The notes under the pieces were generated by a model. It saw only the letters and a program-made list of their open reading frames with translations. It did no database searches and was not told the origin of the DNA. The position numbers were made by a program, and so were the translations under genes. Below, piece after piece: positions 8,598 to 17,806 of a stretch of DNA of 64,000 bases. How positions within the stretch are numbered: position 1 is the stretch's first letter; every line of letters begins with the position of its first letter. The DNA is from Flavobacteriaceae bacterium GSB9 (GTDB lineage: Bacteria; Bacteroidota; Bacteroidia; Flavobacteriales; Flavobacteriaceae): contig CP062007.1 of the NCBI GenBank assembly GCA_022749295.1, positions 2,666,001 to 2,730,000 on the forward strand, written 5' to 3'.

Positions 8598-9500
8598 TTA
8601 TCCGTTTATGGCTTCTACCATTTCAACCTTTCCGGGAAGCATTTGTTTTAGCATGTTTTCTATACCACTTTTCAGGGTAAGGGTTGATGAAGGGCATCCA
8701 CTACATGCACCTTGCAGCAAAACGCTTACGTTTTTAGTGTCTTGGTCGTACGAGATAAACTGGATATTACCGCCATCACTAGCTACGGCCGGTTTTACAT
8801 ATTCTTCAAGTATGTTTACGATTTCTTTAGATGTATCATCCAAATTATCGAAACGGTGATCGAGCTGCTCGGTAGATTTTTCTAATTTTTCGGCTGCATC
8901 AGGAGATACGATTTCTTCGCCTCTTTCAATATAATCCTTTATAAATTCGCGCAGCTGGATGGTGATTTCCTGCCATTCGGTAATGTCAAATTTGGTTATC
9001 GAAACATAGTTTTCGTCCAGAAAAACACTTTTTACAAATGGAAAATGGAACAATTGCGTGGCCAATGGTGATAGTTTGGCGTCTTCTATTGAGGTAAACT
9101 CGAACATGGTGTTAACAATTTTCTTGTTGGCCACAAATTTCATTACCGCTGGATTGGGTGTGCTTTCAGCATATACGGTAACCGGTACTTTTTTAGGGGC
9201 AGCCTCTTCTTCAACCACAACGCCGCCGTCATTTAAATAGGCTTCAATTTGTTCTGCAACTTCACCTTGTACATCGTTCCATTCAACAATGTTGTAGCGC
9301 TCAACAGCAATAAAGTTGCTAGCGACATACACCTTTTTTACAAATGGAAGGTAAAATAGTTGTTGGGCCAATGGCGAATGCTTGGCTTCGTCAATATTAT
9401 TAAACTCGAAACTTTGATGTTTGGTAATAAACTGGTTTACTTCGAATTTTAGTATGGCATTATTTGATGTTTCTTGTACAGAAACCTTGTAAGTATTCAT
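8598..9500 (-). CDS. Nfu-type iron-sulfur scaffold/carrier with two N-terminal domains
   Basis: A 300-residue protein with two consecutive Nfu_N domains. The first is about residues 1-90; the second, about 107-195, begins with TPNPAVMKF. A linker and a C-terminal NifU-like domain follow (about 220-300). The C-terminal domain carries the cluster-binding CxxC as GACSGCPSSTLTLK (Cys266 and Cys269). The protein is expected to hold and pass on a 4Fe-4S cluster delivered by the SUF machinery encoded at the other end of this window. The first Nfu_N copy has lost the usual TPNP phrase, consistent with an old duplication. Confidence 0.9.
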   Translation of the reverse strand: MNTYKVSVQETSNNAILKFEVNQFITKHQSFEFNNIDEAKHSPLAQQLFYLPFVKKVYVASNFIAVERYNIVEWNDVQGEVAEQIEAYLNDGGVVVEEEAAPKKVPVTVYAESTPNPAVMKFVANKKIVNTMFEFTSIEDAKLSPLATQLFHFPFVKSVFLDENYVSITKFDITEWQEITIQLREFIKDYIERGEEIVSPDAAEKLEKSTEQLDHRFDNLDDTSKEIVNILEEYVKPAVASDGGNIQFISYDQDTKNVSVLLQGACSGCPSSTLTLKSGIENMLKQMLPGKVEMVEAING

Positions 9501-9516
9501 TTTAGCTAATTTTTTA

Positions 9517-9524
9517 CAAAAATA
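9517..9524 (-). promoter_or_regulatory. -7 box candidate for nfu
   Basis: TATTTTTG on the minus strand matches TAnnTTTG and ends 16 bases before the Nfu start codon. No convincing -33 box was found. Confidence 0.4.
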
Positions 9525-9668
9525 CTAAAAGAAAACGTTAGATATCATATATTTGAGTTTTGTGTGAGTTTAAATTGTACAAAAAAGTATAATTACAACG
9601 CGGTGTAAAATGTGAATTATAACACTGAGACGTATGTGTAAAAGCTAAGCCTACTTGGTACATCAGTT

Positions 9669-10679
9669 ATGAAACTAAGGATTTTTATTTTATCAATAAC
9701 GATTTTTCTATGCTCCAAATTATCTACATCGCAAGAGGGGTTGCCTGTTTATACCGATTATCTTACCGATAATTACTACTTGATTCACCCATCTATGGCT
9801 GGTGTTGCAAACTGTTCAAAAGTTAGGCTAACGGCCAGACAACAATGGTTTGGACAAGATGATGCTCCAAAACTTTTAACCTTAAATATGAATGGAAGGA
9901 TTGGTGATTCGCAATCGGGTATTGGCGGTATTGTGTTTGCCGATAAAAACGGCTATCATTCGCAAAAAGGTGCTTATGCTACGTATGCACATCATATTAT
10001 GTTTTCTAGAACCGAAACGGACTTGAACATGTTGTCTTTTGGTTTAAGTGCCGGTTTTATACAGTACCAGTTGGATGAAACAGACTTTTTAGGTGACGCA
10101 CCTATTTCAGATCCAATAATTAGCGGGATTGTTCAAAACGAAACTAATTTTAATATAGATTTTGGCTTTTCATACCATTTTCTTGATTTTTATGCCCATG
10201 CGACGGTTAAAAATCTATTGAAGAATTCTGGAATAAACAACAATATTCAAATAACCAGTAACTTAAGACGCTATTTACTTTCTGTTGGAAATGTATTTAA
10301 CAAATATGGAAGTTCTTGGAGTTACGAACCTTCTGTAATGTTGCAATATAGAGACGGTACACAGGAAACCACACTCGATTTTAATGGTAAAGTTTACAAG
10401 CAAATGGAGTTTGGTAAATTGTGGGGTGGACTTTCCTATAGGCAAAGTTTGGACGGAGCCGAATTTAGAACAGATTCAGGGGCAATCGATAGTCAAAAGC
10501 TACAGCAAATTACCCCAATTTTGGGTGTAGACTACAACAACTTTATGTTTGCTTATACGTACACTTACCAGACCAACTCAGTGGTGTTTACCAATGGAGG
10601 CTTTCACCAATTAACCTTGGGTTATAACTTTAATTGCAGAAGAAAATCATACGATTGCAATTGCCCAGCGGTAAACTAA
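9669..10679 (+). CDS. PorP/SprF family type IX secretion-associated protein
   Basis: A 336-residue exported protein with a signal peptide (about 1-21). The family opening (YTDYLTDNYYLIHPSMAG followed by RLTARQQWFG) is clear, and the rest is predicted outer-membrane beta-barrel. PorP/SprF proteins act with type IX secretion, often each with a dedicated large gliding or adhesin substrate encoded next door. No such partner lies nearby, so this copy is an orphan here. A short Cys-rich tail (NCRRKSYDCNCP) ends the protein. Confidence 0.85.
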   Translation: MKLRIFILSITIFLCSKLSTSQEGLPVYTDYLTDNYYLIHPSMAGVANCSKVRLTARQQWFGQDDAPKLLTLNMNGRIGDSQSGIGGIVFADKNGYHSQKGAYATYAHHIMFSRTETDLNMLSFGLSAGFIQYQLDETDFLGDAPISDPIISGIVQNETNFNIDFGFSYHFLDFYAHATVKNLLKNSGINNNIQITSNLRRYLLSVGNVFNKYGSSWSYEPSVMLQYRDGTQETTLDFNGKVYKQMEFGKLWGGLSYRQSLDGAEFRTDSGAIDSQKLQQITPILGVDYNNFMFAYTYTYQTNSVVFTNGGFHQLTLGYNFNCRRKSYDCNCPAVN

Positions 10680-10816
10680 CCATTTTTTATTATTTGTTTT
10701 AAAACATTAAACCTAAAACAAAAGGGCTTAAGTTTTAATTTTTTATGTTATTAGGCTTGGTTAACATCGACTAACCCAATATTTCGTAATTTTACGTTTA
10801 TTAGAATTTTAGTTAA

Positions 10817-13192
10817 ATGGATATTAATACAGGAATTGAATCCCCGTTATTGCTAAACGTTAGTTTTAATAAATTGTTAGAGCAATACGAGACTTTAGCA
10901 GAAGGAGACAACGAGTTTGTAGCGGCCAAGGCAAAGCGTATTTTAAAAAGCGTTGAAGCCTACCCAGAATTGCGTAATGGTTTTAGTGAAACGTCTGTTT
11001 TAAAAGAACGCGCCAACGAAATTCGTTTTGTGCTTCAAGATACGTTTAGTCCGTTATTAACCAATAATGAAATTAAAACGGCATCGGTGCCGCTACATAA
11101 TTTAATTTTTAATTCGTCAGAGCGCTTCAAAAACATTATCAAAACGGCCGGTGATAACTTCGAGCTTCAAATAAAAAACATGCCTCAAGACGATACCTAT
11201 ATTATCGCCTGTACCATTATTCTAAATTTTTATTATGGTTATAATCTTAATTTTAAAAGACCGTTTTTCTACGAAATACCCGATGTGAATGGCATAAAGC
11301 GCTATTATAAGATTTTGTACAACGGTGATTTTTGTGAAATTATTCCAACGGAAAGGGCCAAAAAAATTACAAAAGGTGATTTTGATGAACTATTGGACAA
11401 TTTTGAAAATATAGATTTATGGCGAGAAAAATTTCCGCCCCAAAGTTATATTTTTAAGGGTTTTGTAATATCCAATATTTTTGATGTTACCGATGATCAA
11501 TCGATATCAAACATAAAATCGAGCCTTATTGTTGGTGGTAAGCGCAATGATGAGGGGTTTATGGATAATTTTGAAGAGATTTTCCGCTCATTATTGGGGA
11601 TAAAAAATCTTAGGGCCGGTTTTTCTTTATATAACAAAGAAGAAAGTACATTTGAGTGTGTACACAATTCTGGCTTGCACAGTTTTTTGTTAGGAAATAA
11701 CGATAGCGCAAAATGTCTGGAAGTGATGTGTGGACAATCTTACAAAAGCCTAATGACTGAAAAGAAGTACATTACTGTATCCAACGTAGATAAAATGCTT
11801 AGTGGTACCGAACAACAGCCTCATATTGTTCGTTTGAACAAACAAGGTATAAAAAGCGCTATTTTTGCACCTATTGCCAATGATGATGGTGTTATGGGGG
11901 TTTTAGAAATCGTATCAACCCAACCCATGGTGTTAAACAGTATAAATGCCAATAAATTGGTTGATGTTATGCCATTTATAGTGTCTGCGGTTGAACGTTC
12001 AAAAAACGAAGAGCAAAATACTATTGAAGCCATAATACAGCAAGAATGTACATCAATACATTCCAGTGTTTATTGGAAATTTGTTGCAGCTGCACGTCAG
12101 TTTTTAAAGGATAAATCGGTCATAGGTAGCAAGGCTGCGTTTCAGGAAATTGTTTTTGATGATATATATCCTCTATTTGGGCAAATAGATGTCAAAGGCT
12201 CTTCCGAAGCCCGGAATTTGGCTACCCAAAAAGACCTTCTGCTTCAACTATCATTGGCCGAAAACATAGTTTCCCAAATTAGTAAACTTGAACCTTTACC
12301 AATCTATGAAGAAATTCTTTTTCAAATAAGGAGTTTTGTTAATAGTCTTAAAACAGATTTCAAAGTAGATAGTGAACATGGTATAGTGGCTTTCTTAAAA
12401 AAAGATATTGAGCCTTTACTAGAATATCAGTTGGAAAAGAATGAAGGTTTAAAGCAGGAAATACGTGGTTATTTTGAAAGGGTAGATAGCGATTTAAACA
12501 TGGTGTATCACCATCGTAAACGTTATGATGAAACCATAATGCTTATAAACAAAAACATGGCTTCTATATTAGATGAAAAGCAAAAAGCAGCCCAGGCCAT
12601 GTACCCGCATTATTTTGAGCGTTTTAAAACAGACGGTGTAGAGCATAACATGTATATTGGTGAGTCTATTACCAAGACCGATAGTTTTAATCCAGTCTAT
12701 TTGTACAACCTAAGGCTTTGGCAATTGCAGGTAATGTGCGAAATGGAAAACGAATATTACAGTAATCAGCACTTATACCCAATAACGCTCGATGTAGCCT
12801 CCATGATATTGGTTTTTAATCAACCCCTTTCCATAAGGTTTAGAATGGACGAAAAACAATTTGATGTAGACGGTACCTACAATGCGCGCTACGAAGTAGT
12901 TAAAAAACGTGTAGATAAGGCCTTTATAAAAGGTACTCAAGAGCGCATTACGCAAAATGGAAAAATTACCATAGTGTATTCGCAAAAAGAAGACGAAGAA
13001 GAATATTTAAGATACATCAGGTTTTTTCAAAGTAAAAAAGCATTAAATAAAGATGTCGAAATTTTAGAGTTGGAAGATTTACAGGGTGTTACAGGTTTAA
13101 AAGCCATTAGGGTTGGTATTCTTTATCATAACAAAAATGATGATGAAGCCCTTTACACTTATGATGATTTAATGAAAGAAATTAAAGTTTAA
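10817..13192 (+). CDS. GAF domain protein of unknown function
   Basis: A 791-residue protein with no signal peptide. A GAF-like sensory domain spans about residues 250-395, recognisable from the pattern around GIKSAIFAPIANDDGVMGVL. The long C-terminal part is mostly helical and shows no catalytic signature (no histidine kinase, cyclase, GGDEF or phosphatase motif). It resembles a conserved cytosolic protein of flavobacteria, but I cannot assign a function. Its 3' end overlaps the convergent HD/DUF5706 gene by four bases. A near-consensus -7 box (TAATTTTA, 10787-10794) lies 22 bases before the start. Confidence 0.75.
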   Translation: MDINTGIESPLLLNVSFNKLLEQYETLAEGDNEFVAAKAKRILKSVEAYPELRNGFSETSVLKERANEIRFVLQDTFSPLLTNNEIKTASVPLHNLIFNSSERFKNIIKTAGDNFELQIKNMPQDDTYIIACTIILNFYYGYNLNFKRPFFYEIPDVNGIKRYYKILYNGDFCEIIPTERAKKITKGDFDELLDNFENIDLWREKFPPQSYIFKGFVISNIFDVTDDQSISNIKSSLIVGGKRNDEGFMDNFEEIFRSLLGIKNLRAGFSLYNKEESTFECVHNSGLHSFLLGNNDSAKCLEVMCGQSYKSLMTEKKYITVSNVDKMLSGTEQQPHIVRLNKQGIKSAIFAPIANDDGVMGVLEIVSTQPMVLNSINANKLVDVMPFIVSAVERSKNEEQNTIEAIIQQECTSIHSSVYWKFVAAARQFLKDKSVIGSKAAFQEIVFDDIYPLFGQIDVKGSSEARNLATQKDLLLQLSLAENIVSQISKLEPLPIYEEILFQIRSFVNSLKTDFKVDSEHGIVAFLKKDIEPLLEYQLEKNEGLKQEIRGYFERVDSDLNMVYHHRKRYDETIMLINKNMASILDEKQKAAQAMYPHYFERFKTDGVEHNMYIGESITKTDSFNPVYLYNLRLWQLQVMCEMENEYYSNQHLYPITLDVASMILVFNQPLSIRFRMDEKQFDVDGTYNARYEVVKKRVDKAFIKGTQERITQNGKITIVYSQKEDEEEYLRYIRFFQSKKALNKDVEILELEDLQGVTGLKAIRVGILYHNKNDDEALYTYDDLMKEIKV

Positions 13193-14466
13193 GCAGCAAA
13201 CAGGTATGCGGTTACGTTCGTTTTTCGTGTTTCATGGTCATATAAAAATGATGTAGGGTCTTCTGGCAAAACACTTTCTATTTCTGCACCATTGCTTTTT
13301 AACGCTATTCCAAAGGAAATAACAGAAATAATCATCCCAATCATAAAAATGGTATAGGTAATTCTTAAGATTCTGTATTTTCGTTCCAGTACTTTTCCAA
13401 GAAAATAAAGGTCTTTGGTAAGCGATTTATAAACATAGTTTTTGTCCTTTAACAATTCGCTAACGGCCCACTCGTACTCTTTGAGGCCCATTTTATGGAA
13501 ATTACCAAAAAAAGTAAGGTTTACCTCTTTATTGGCTACGTCCTCTTTAGTGAATTCGCCACTTGTTACGTTTGGCCTGGTAGCAATAATGGATAATACC
13601 ATAGATATTACACAAGACAACGTGAAAATAGCTGTTGGGTAAATTAAATATGGGTTATTGTCAAGTTTAGAGATTAGGTTTGCCAACACTAGCGAAATAA
13701 TAATAGCATTTACCGAAAGTAAAATATTGGCTTTGGTATCTGCAATATCGCTCAATTTTATATGGTTGCGTAAAGCCACTCTATAAAATGTTTGTATGCC
13801 GCGCTCGGGGCTTTCGTTTTTATATTGCGCCTTATACTTAGCTTTTATTTCTTCTCTTAGCAGCTTCTCTTTTTGCTTTTTCTTTGCCTTAATGAGTTTA
13901 GATAGGTTTTTTTCCTTCTCCTTTTGCCAGTTTTTCAAGGCGTAATCTGTGTAGAATTCATGCTTTTTGGTCAGTACTTTTATGTTTTCGTTAAGCCACT
14001 CAGATGGCGAATAGGTTTTTATGCCTTGAATTTCAAGTTCTTTTCTTAAAAACTCACTGGCTTCAGAAAAGTATGCTTTCCCAAAATGGGAAGAGTCTGC
14101 ATCTCTCAGTATTTTACCAATTTCGGTTTTAGGTACAATTTTGAGTTTTGTAGCTATAATGCATGAACTTACAGCCTCTATAGTTTCAGTGTCAACGTTA
14201 TTTTCCTTTAAAAAGGCCGTGGCTATTTTTACACTTTCTTCTTCGTGGTTCTCGTGTGTTTTCGTGTAGCCCGTATCGTGCAATAGTGCTGCAAGTTCTA
14301 TTGTTTCAGCATCTTTTTTGTCTATGTCGGAATGTTCAATTATTTCTCTGGCACTTCGTAATACACGCTCGGTATGGGTATGGTTATGGTATAAAAATGT
14401 ACTATCCAGTTTTTGCTTAAATAACTCAAAAACAAACTTTTCTGTAGCTTCTATTAATTTCGACAT
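13189..14466 (-). CDS. HD phosphohydrolase fused to a Pycsar-effector-like membrane module (DUF5706)
   Basis: A 425-residue two-part protein. Residues 1-130 form an HD domain with an intact metal set: His near 31, the His63-Asp64 pair, His71/74 and Asp122/124 in LRDADSSHFG. A Lys/Glu-rich helical linker (about 180-215) follows. The C-terminal half matches DUF5706: it opens with SDIADTKANILLSVNA, has helices at about 247-266 and 275-295, an ATRP phrase, and a third helix at about 370-390. DUF5706 is the PycTM effector of Pycsar anti-phage systems, where cCMP or cUMP triggers membrane damage. No cyclase gene is beside it, so defence is not shown. The HD domain could hydrolyse or sense a nucleotide. 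Confidence 0.82.
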   Translation of the reverse strand: MSKLIEATEKFVFELFKQKLDSTFLYHNHTHTERVLRSAREIIEHSDIDKKDAETIELAALLHDTGYTKTHENHEEESVKIATAFLKENNVDTETIEAVSSCIIATKLKIVPKTEIGKILRDADSSHFGKAYFSEASEFLRKELEIQGIKTYSPSEWLNENIKVLTKKHEFYTDYALKNWQKEKEKNLSKLIKAKKKQKEKLLREEIKAKYKAQYKNESPERGIQTFYRVALRNHIKLSDIADTKANILLSVNAIIISLVLANLISKLDNNPYLIYPTAIFTLSCVISMVLSIIATRPNVTSGEFTKEDVANKEVNLTFFGNFHKMGLKEYEWAVSELLKDKNYVYKSLTKDLYFLGKVLERKYRILRITYTIFMIGMIISVISFGIALKSNGAEIESVLPEDPTSFLYDHETRKTNVTAYLFAA

Positions 14467-14626
14467 AAATGAAATTGATTTTTCAATACAAATTACTAAA
14501 ATTTAAATATATTATACGTGCTTAGTCTATAAAGATTGTATCGGTAAGAAACTGCAATTGTTTTCGACTTATGCAAGTGTTAAAGTTTTTATTAGACATA
14601 TATAAAAAAGAAAGGACTGAATTAGT

Positions 14627-15088
14627 ATGATAACTTGGAAAGATATTATAAATTTTTCTGTAAATGGAAACCCAGAGCCAGAAAAACGGGTTGAAAAAAC
14701 CGAAGCTGAATGGAAGTCGCAATTAACACCCGAACAGTTTAGAATAACTAGGCTTAAAGGTACCGAGCGTCCACATAGTGGCGCGCTTTGTTCAGTTTAT
14801 GCAGCAGGAAAGTATAGCTGTGTGTGCTGCAATACGCCACTTTTCGACTCTACAATAAAGTTTAATTCGGGCACCGGGTGGCCTAGTTTTACCCAACCCA
14901 TAAAAGAAAATGCTATCAAATATGAAAGAGACACCACATTGGGTATGGTAAGGGTTGAGGTTATGTGCAATACCTGCGATGCACATCTAGGACATGTATT
15001 TCCCGATGGGCCAGAGCCAAGTGGTTTAAGATATTGTATTAATTCAGAATCTATGCAATTAGAAAAGGAAACAACAAATGACAAATAA
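14627..15088 (+). CDS. msrB: Peptide-methionine (R)-S-oxide reductase MsrB
   Basis: A 153-residue MsrB that reduces methionine-R-sulfoxide in proteins. The zinc site is formed by two CxxC pairs (Cys65/68 and Cys114/117). The catalytic Cys137 sits in RYCINS, and the substrate block GTGWPSF is present at about 82-88. Cys55 could be the resolving residue. There is no signal peptide, so it acts in the cytosol. It overlaps msrA by 11 bases and leads a four-gene redox operon. Confidence 0.95.
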   Translation: MITWKDIINFSVNGNPEPEKRVEKTEAEWKSQLTPEQFRITRLKGTERPHSGALCSVYAAGKYSCVCCNTPLFDSTIKFNSGTGWPSFTQPIKENAIKYERDTTLGMVRVEVMCNTCDAHLGHVFPDGPEPSGLRYCINSESMQLEKETTNDK

Positions 15089-15620
15089 AAATTTACAAGT
15101 AGCTACCGTTGGTGGTGGATGTTTTTGGTGTACCGAAGCGGTATTCCAAGAAATACAAGGCGTTAAAAAAGTAATATCTGGGTATTCTGGAGGTAATGCT
15201 CCGGGGCATCCAACCTATCGTGAGGTTTGCTCGGGACTAACGGGGCATGCTGAGGTGGTGCAAATCACCTTTGATGCTAACATTATTTCTTATGAAGATA
15301 TATTGTTCATTTTCATGACTACCCACGACCCAACCACATTAAATAGGCAAGGTGGAGACCACGGTACGCAGTACCGTTCGGTTATTTTTTATCATGATGA
15401 AAGCCAAAAAGCTACAGCCGAGAATATTATGGATAAGGTGTCACCTTATTATGATGACCCCATAGTTACTGAAATAAAGGCGTTGGATGTATTCTATGAA
15501 GCCGAAGGTTACCACCAAAACTATTATCGCAATAATACCACAGAAGGCTTTTGTAGTTTTGTAATAACGCCAAAATTGGCAAAATTAAGAAAGCTACATG
15601 CCGATAAACTGAGCACATGA
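15078..15620 (+). CDS. msrA: Peptide-methionine (S)-S-oxide reductase MsrA
   Basis: A 180-residue MsrA with the catalytic GCFWCTE motif (nucleophile Cys15) and the other family blocks: SGYSGG, GHAEVVQITFD, and GGDHGTQYRS with the Asp and Tyr that bind the sulfoxide. It repairs the S epimer and complements MsrB. Its stop overlaps the selO start by four bases. No export signal is visible, so the operon serves cytosolic proteins. Confidence 0.96.
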   Translation: MTNKNLQVATVGGGCFWCTEAVFQEIQGVKKVISGYSGGNAPGHPTYREVCSGLTGHAEVVQITFDANIISYEDILFIFMTTHDPTTLNRQGGDHGTQYRSVIFYHDESQKATAENIMDKVSPYYDDPIVTEIKALDVFYEAEGYHQNYYRNNTTEGFCSFVITPKLAKLRKLHADKLST

Positions 15621-17176
15621 AACTTAATATAAACGATAGATTTAATATTGATTTACCCGCAGATTCTTTAAAAGAGAATTCAAGACGGCAGGTGTTAAAT
15701 GCATGTTATTCTTATGTTTCTCCAAAAAAAACTTCAAACCCAGAATTGATACACGTTTCACCAGAAATGTTGGAAAGCCTAGGTATTCAAGAGAATGAAG
15801 TTAAGAGTGAAACGTTTTTGAATCTGTTCACTGGAAACGAAATATATCCAAATACCCAACCTTATGCCATGTGTTATGGCGGACATCAATTTGGTAATTG
15901 GGCAGGACAGTTGGGCGATGGCCGCGCCATAAACCTTTTTGAGATAGAGCATGAAAATAAACATTGGATGGTTCAATTAAAAGGGGCGGGCGAAACGCCG
16001 TATTCGCGTTCAGCTGATGGGCTGGCCGTGCTACGCTCATCCATACGGGAGTATTTGTGCAGCGAGGCCATGTTCCATTTGGGAGTTCCTACAACTAGGG
16101 CTTTATCGTTGGCTTTAACCGGCGATAGCGTTTTGCGCGATGTCATGTACGATGGCAATCCGGCTTATGAAAAAGGTGCTATAGTGACTCGTGTGGCAAC
16201 AAGTTTTTTACGGTTTGGTAGCTATCAAATATTTGCTGCAAGACAGGATTATGATACCCTAAAAACGTTGGTTGATTTCACCATAGAACACCATTTTTCG
16301 CATTTGGGAGCACCTTCAAAGAATAGTTATATCGAGTTTTTTAAAGCGGTCTCAGAACGCACTCTCGATATGATTATCCATTGGCAACGCGTAGGATTTG
16401 TGCATGGTGTGATGAATACCGATAACATGTCTGTTTTAGGGCTTACTATCGATTACGGTCCGTATGGTTGGTTAGAAGGTTTCGATTATGGTTGGACACC
16501 GAATACTACAGATAGCCAACATAAACGTTACCGTTATGGAAATCAGCCCAATATCGGACTATGGAATTTATACCAATTGGCTAATACACTTTATCCTTTA
16601 GTGGAAGAAGCCGAGCCTTTTCAAACGATTTTAGATGACTATAAAACAAAATTTGATGCGAAGTCTTTAAAGATGATGCAATCTAAATTGGGCTTAGTTG
16701 AAGACGATGTTTTCGATAAATCACTAATTCAAGAATTGGAAGACAACCTCTTGCTTGCCGAAACCGATATGACTATTTTCTTTAGAAGTTTAAGCAATTT
16801 TAAACCTGACACTTCCGAAGGACTGAAGATTGTAGAAAAGGCATTTTATAACCTAGATGAACTTTCAGAAGACATTAAACAAAAATGGAACAATTGGTTT
16901 AATCGTTATGCATCGAGGTTGAATTTGGAAGCGCTTTCCAATGAATCGCGTAAGGAAAAAATGAATTTAGTAAACCCCAAATATGTGCTTAGAAACTACA
17001 TGGCCCAATTGGCTATTGACGATGCCGAAAAAGGGGATTACAAATTAATTGATGAACTGTTTCAACTTTTAAAAAAGCCCTATTCCGAGCAACCCGAATA
17101 CGAAAAATGGTATGCTAAAAGACCAGAGTGGGCGCGCCATAAAGTAGGCTGTTCTATGTTGTCGTGCAGTTCGTAA
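15617..17176 (+). CDS. selO: Protein adenylyltransferase SelO (YdiU/UPF0061)
   Basis: A 519-residue pseudokinase-fold enzyme that attaches AMP to Ser, Thr or Tyr of target proteins. The family block LKGAGETPYSR contains Lys122, and SSIREYLCSEAM follows. The active-site loop is MNTDNMS (Asn267, Asp269, Asn270), with the metal Asp279 in IDYGPYG. The C-terminus ends CSMLSCSS (Cys512 and Cys517), matching the redox-sensitive tail where some homologues carry selenocysteine. E. coli SelO is linked to oxidative stress and protein glutathionylation, which fits its place between methionine sulfoxide reductase genes. It overlaps msrA by four bases. Confidence 0.94.
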   Translation: MKLNINDRFNIDLPADSLKENSRRQVLNACYSYVSPKKTSNPELIHVSPEMLESLGIQENEVKSETFLNLFTGNEIYPNTQPYAMCYGGHQFGNWAGQLGDGRAINLFEIEHENKHWMVQLKGAGETPYSRSADGLAVLRSSIREYLCSEAMFHLGVPTTRALSLALTGDSVLRDVMYDGNPAYEKGAIVTRVATSFLRFGSYQIFAARQDYDTLKTLVDFTIEHHFSHLGAPSKNSYIEFFKAVSERTLDMIIHWQRVGFVHGVMNTDNMSVLGLTIDYGPYGWLEGFDYGWTPNTTDSQHKRYRYGNQPNIGLWNLYQLANTLYPLVEEAEPFQTILDDYKTKFDAKSLKMMQSKLGLVEDDVFDKSLIQELEDNLLLAETDMTIFFRSLSNFKPDTSEGLKIVEKAFYNLDELSEDIKQKWNNWFNRYASRLNLEALSNESRKEKMNLVNPKYVLRNYMAQLAIDDAEKGDYKLIDELFQLLKKPYSEQPEYEKWYAKRPEWARHKVGCSMLSCSS

Positions 17177-17177
17177 T

Positions 17178-17702
17178 ATGGCTGCTTTAAGTAAAATAGC
17201 GTTTGGTGGTGGTTGCCATTGGTGTACCGAAGCAGTGTTTCAATCGTTATTTGGTGTGGAGCAGGTCGAGCAAGGTTTTGTCGCTTCAAAAGATGAAAAC
17301 CGAGCCTTTTCTGAGGCGGTTATTGTTCACTTCAATCCAAAGCAAATTCATCTTGAAACGTTAATTGAAATTCATTTGAATACCCATAAAAGATCGTCTT
17401 TACATTCCATGCGAAAAAAATACCGTTCGGCTATTTATACTTTTACAAACCAACAGGCTTTAATTTGTAAAAGGCATCTTTCAGATTTGCAAGACTGTTT
17501 CAAAACAGAAATTATAACCCGAGTGATGCCATTTAAAAGTTTTAAACCTTCAAGGAAACAAATACAAAATTATTATTTCAGCAACCCAGAGAAGCCATTT
17601 TGCAAAACATATATAAATCCAAAATTACAGTTGCTTATTAACAGTTATTCTGGTGTTGTTAACCATAATCGGTTAGCACATTTGAAAAATCAGAAAAAAT
17701 AA
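17178..17702 (+). CDS. Divergent MsrA-like protein
   Basis: A 174-residue MsrA paralogue that starts one base after the selO stop. The nucleophile region is GGCHWCTE (Cys13, with His in place of the usual Phe). The GHAE block is degraded to FSEAVIVHFNP, keeping the Glu. The DxGTQYRS block has become SMRKKYRS, which keeps Tyr but loses the conserved Asp. The YYF and PFC sequences near the C-terminus are retained. It may therefore be a reductase with altered substrate choice, or a partner or sensor for SelO or MsrA. The ordinary msrA lies two genes upstream, so this copy is free to diverge. Confidence 0.82.
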   Translation: MAALSKIAFGGGCHWCTEAVFQSLFGVEQVEQGFVASKDENRAFSEAVIVHFNPKQIHLETLIEIHLNTHKRSSLHSMRKKYRSAIYTFTNQQALICKRHLSDLQDCFKTEIITRVMPFKSFKPSRKQIQNYYFSNPEKPFCKTYINPKLQLLINSYSGVVNHNRLAHLKNQKK

Positions 17703-17806
17703 ATAAGGTTTTCTAGAAGGCATACCCGATGAAAAATAGTGTTTGCTTTTTTCGGACAATTATTTTTTAAAATGCAATATCTTTAGGGTTTCAGAAAAGG
17801 CGGAAA

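Noticed and set aside
9669-10679. A type IX secretion gene cluster
   Set aside because: Only one PorP/SprF-like protein is present; no large adhesin with a C-terminal sorting domain or core T9SS gene lies nearby.
13189-14466. A complete Pycsar defence system
   Set aside because: Only the effector-like module is present. No nucleotide cyclase gene was found in the neighbouring genes, so I report a fusion protein and not a system.
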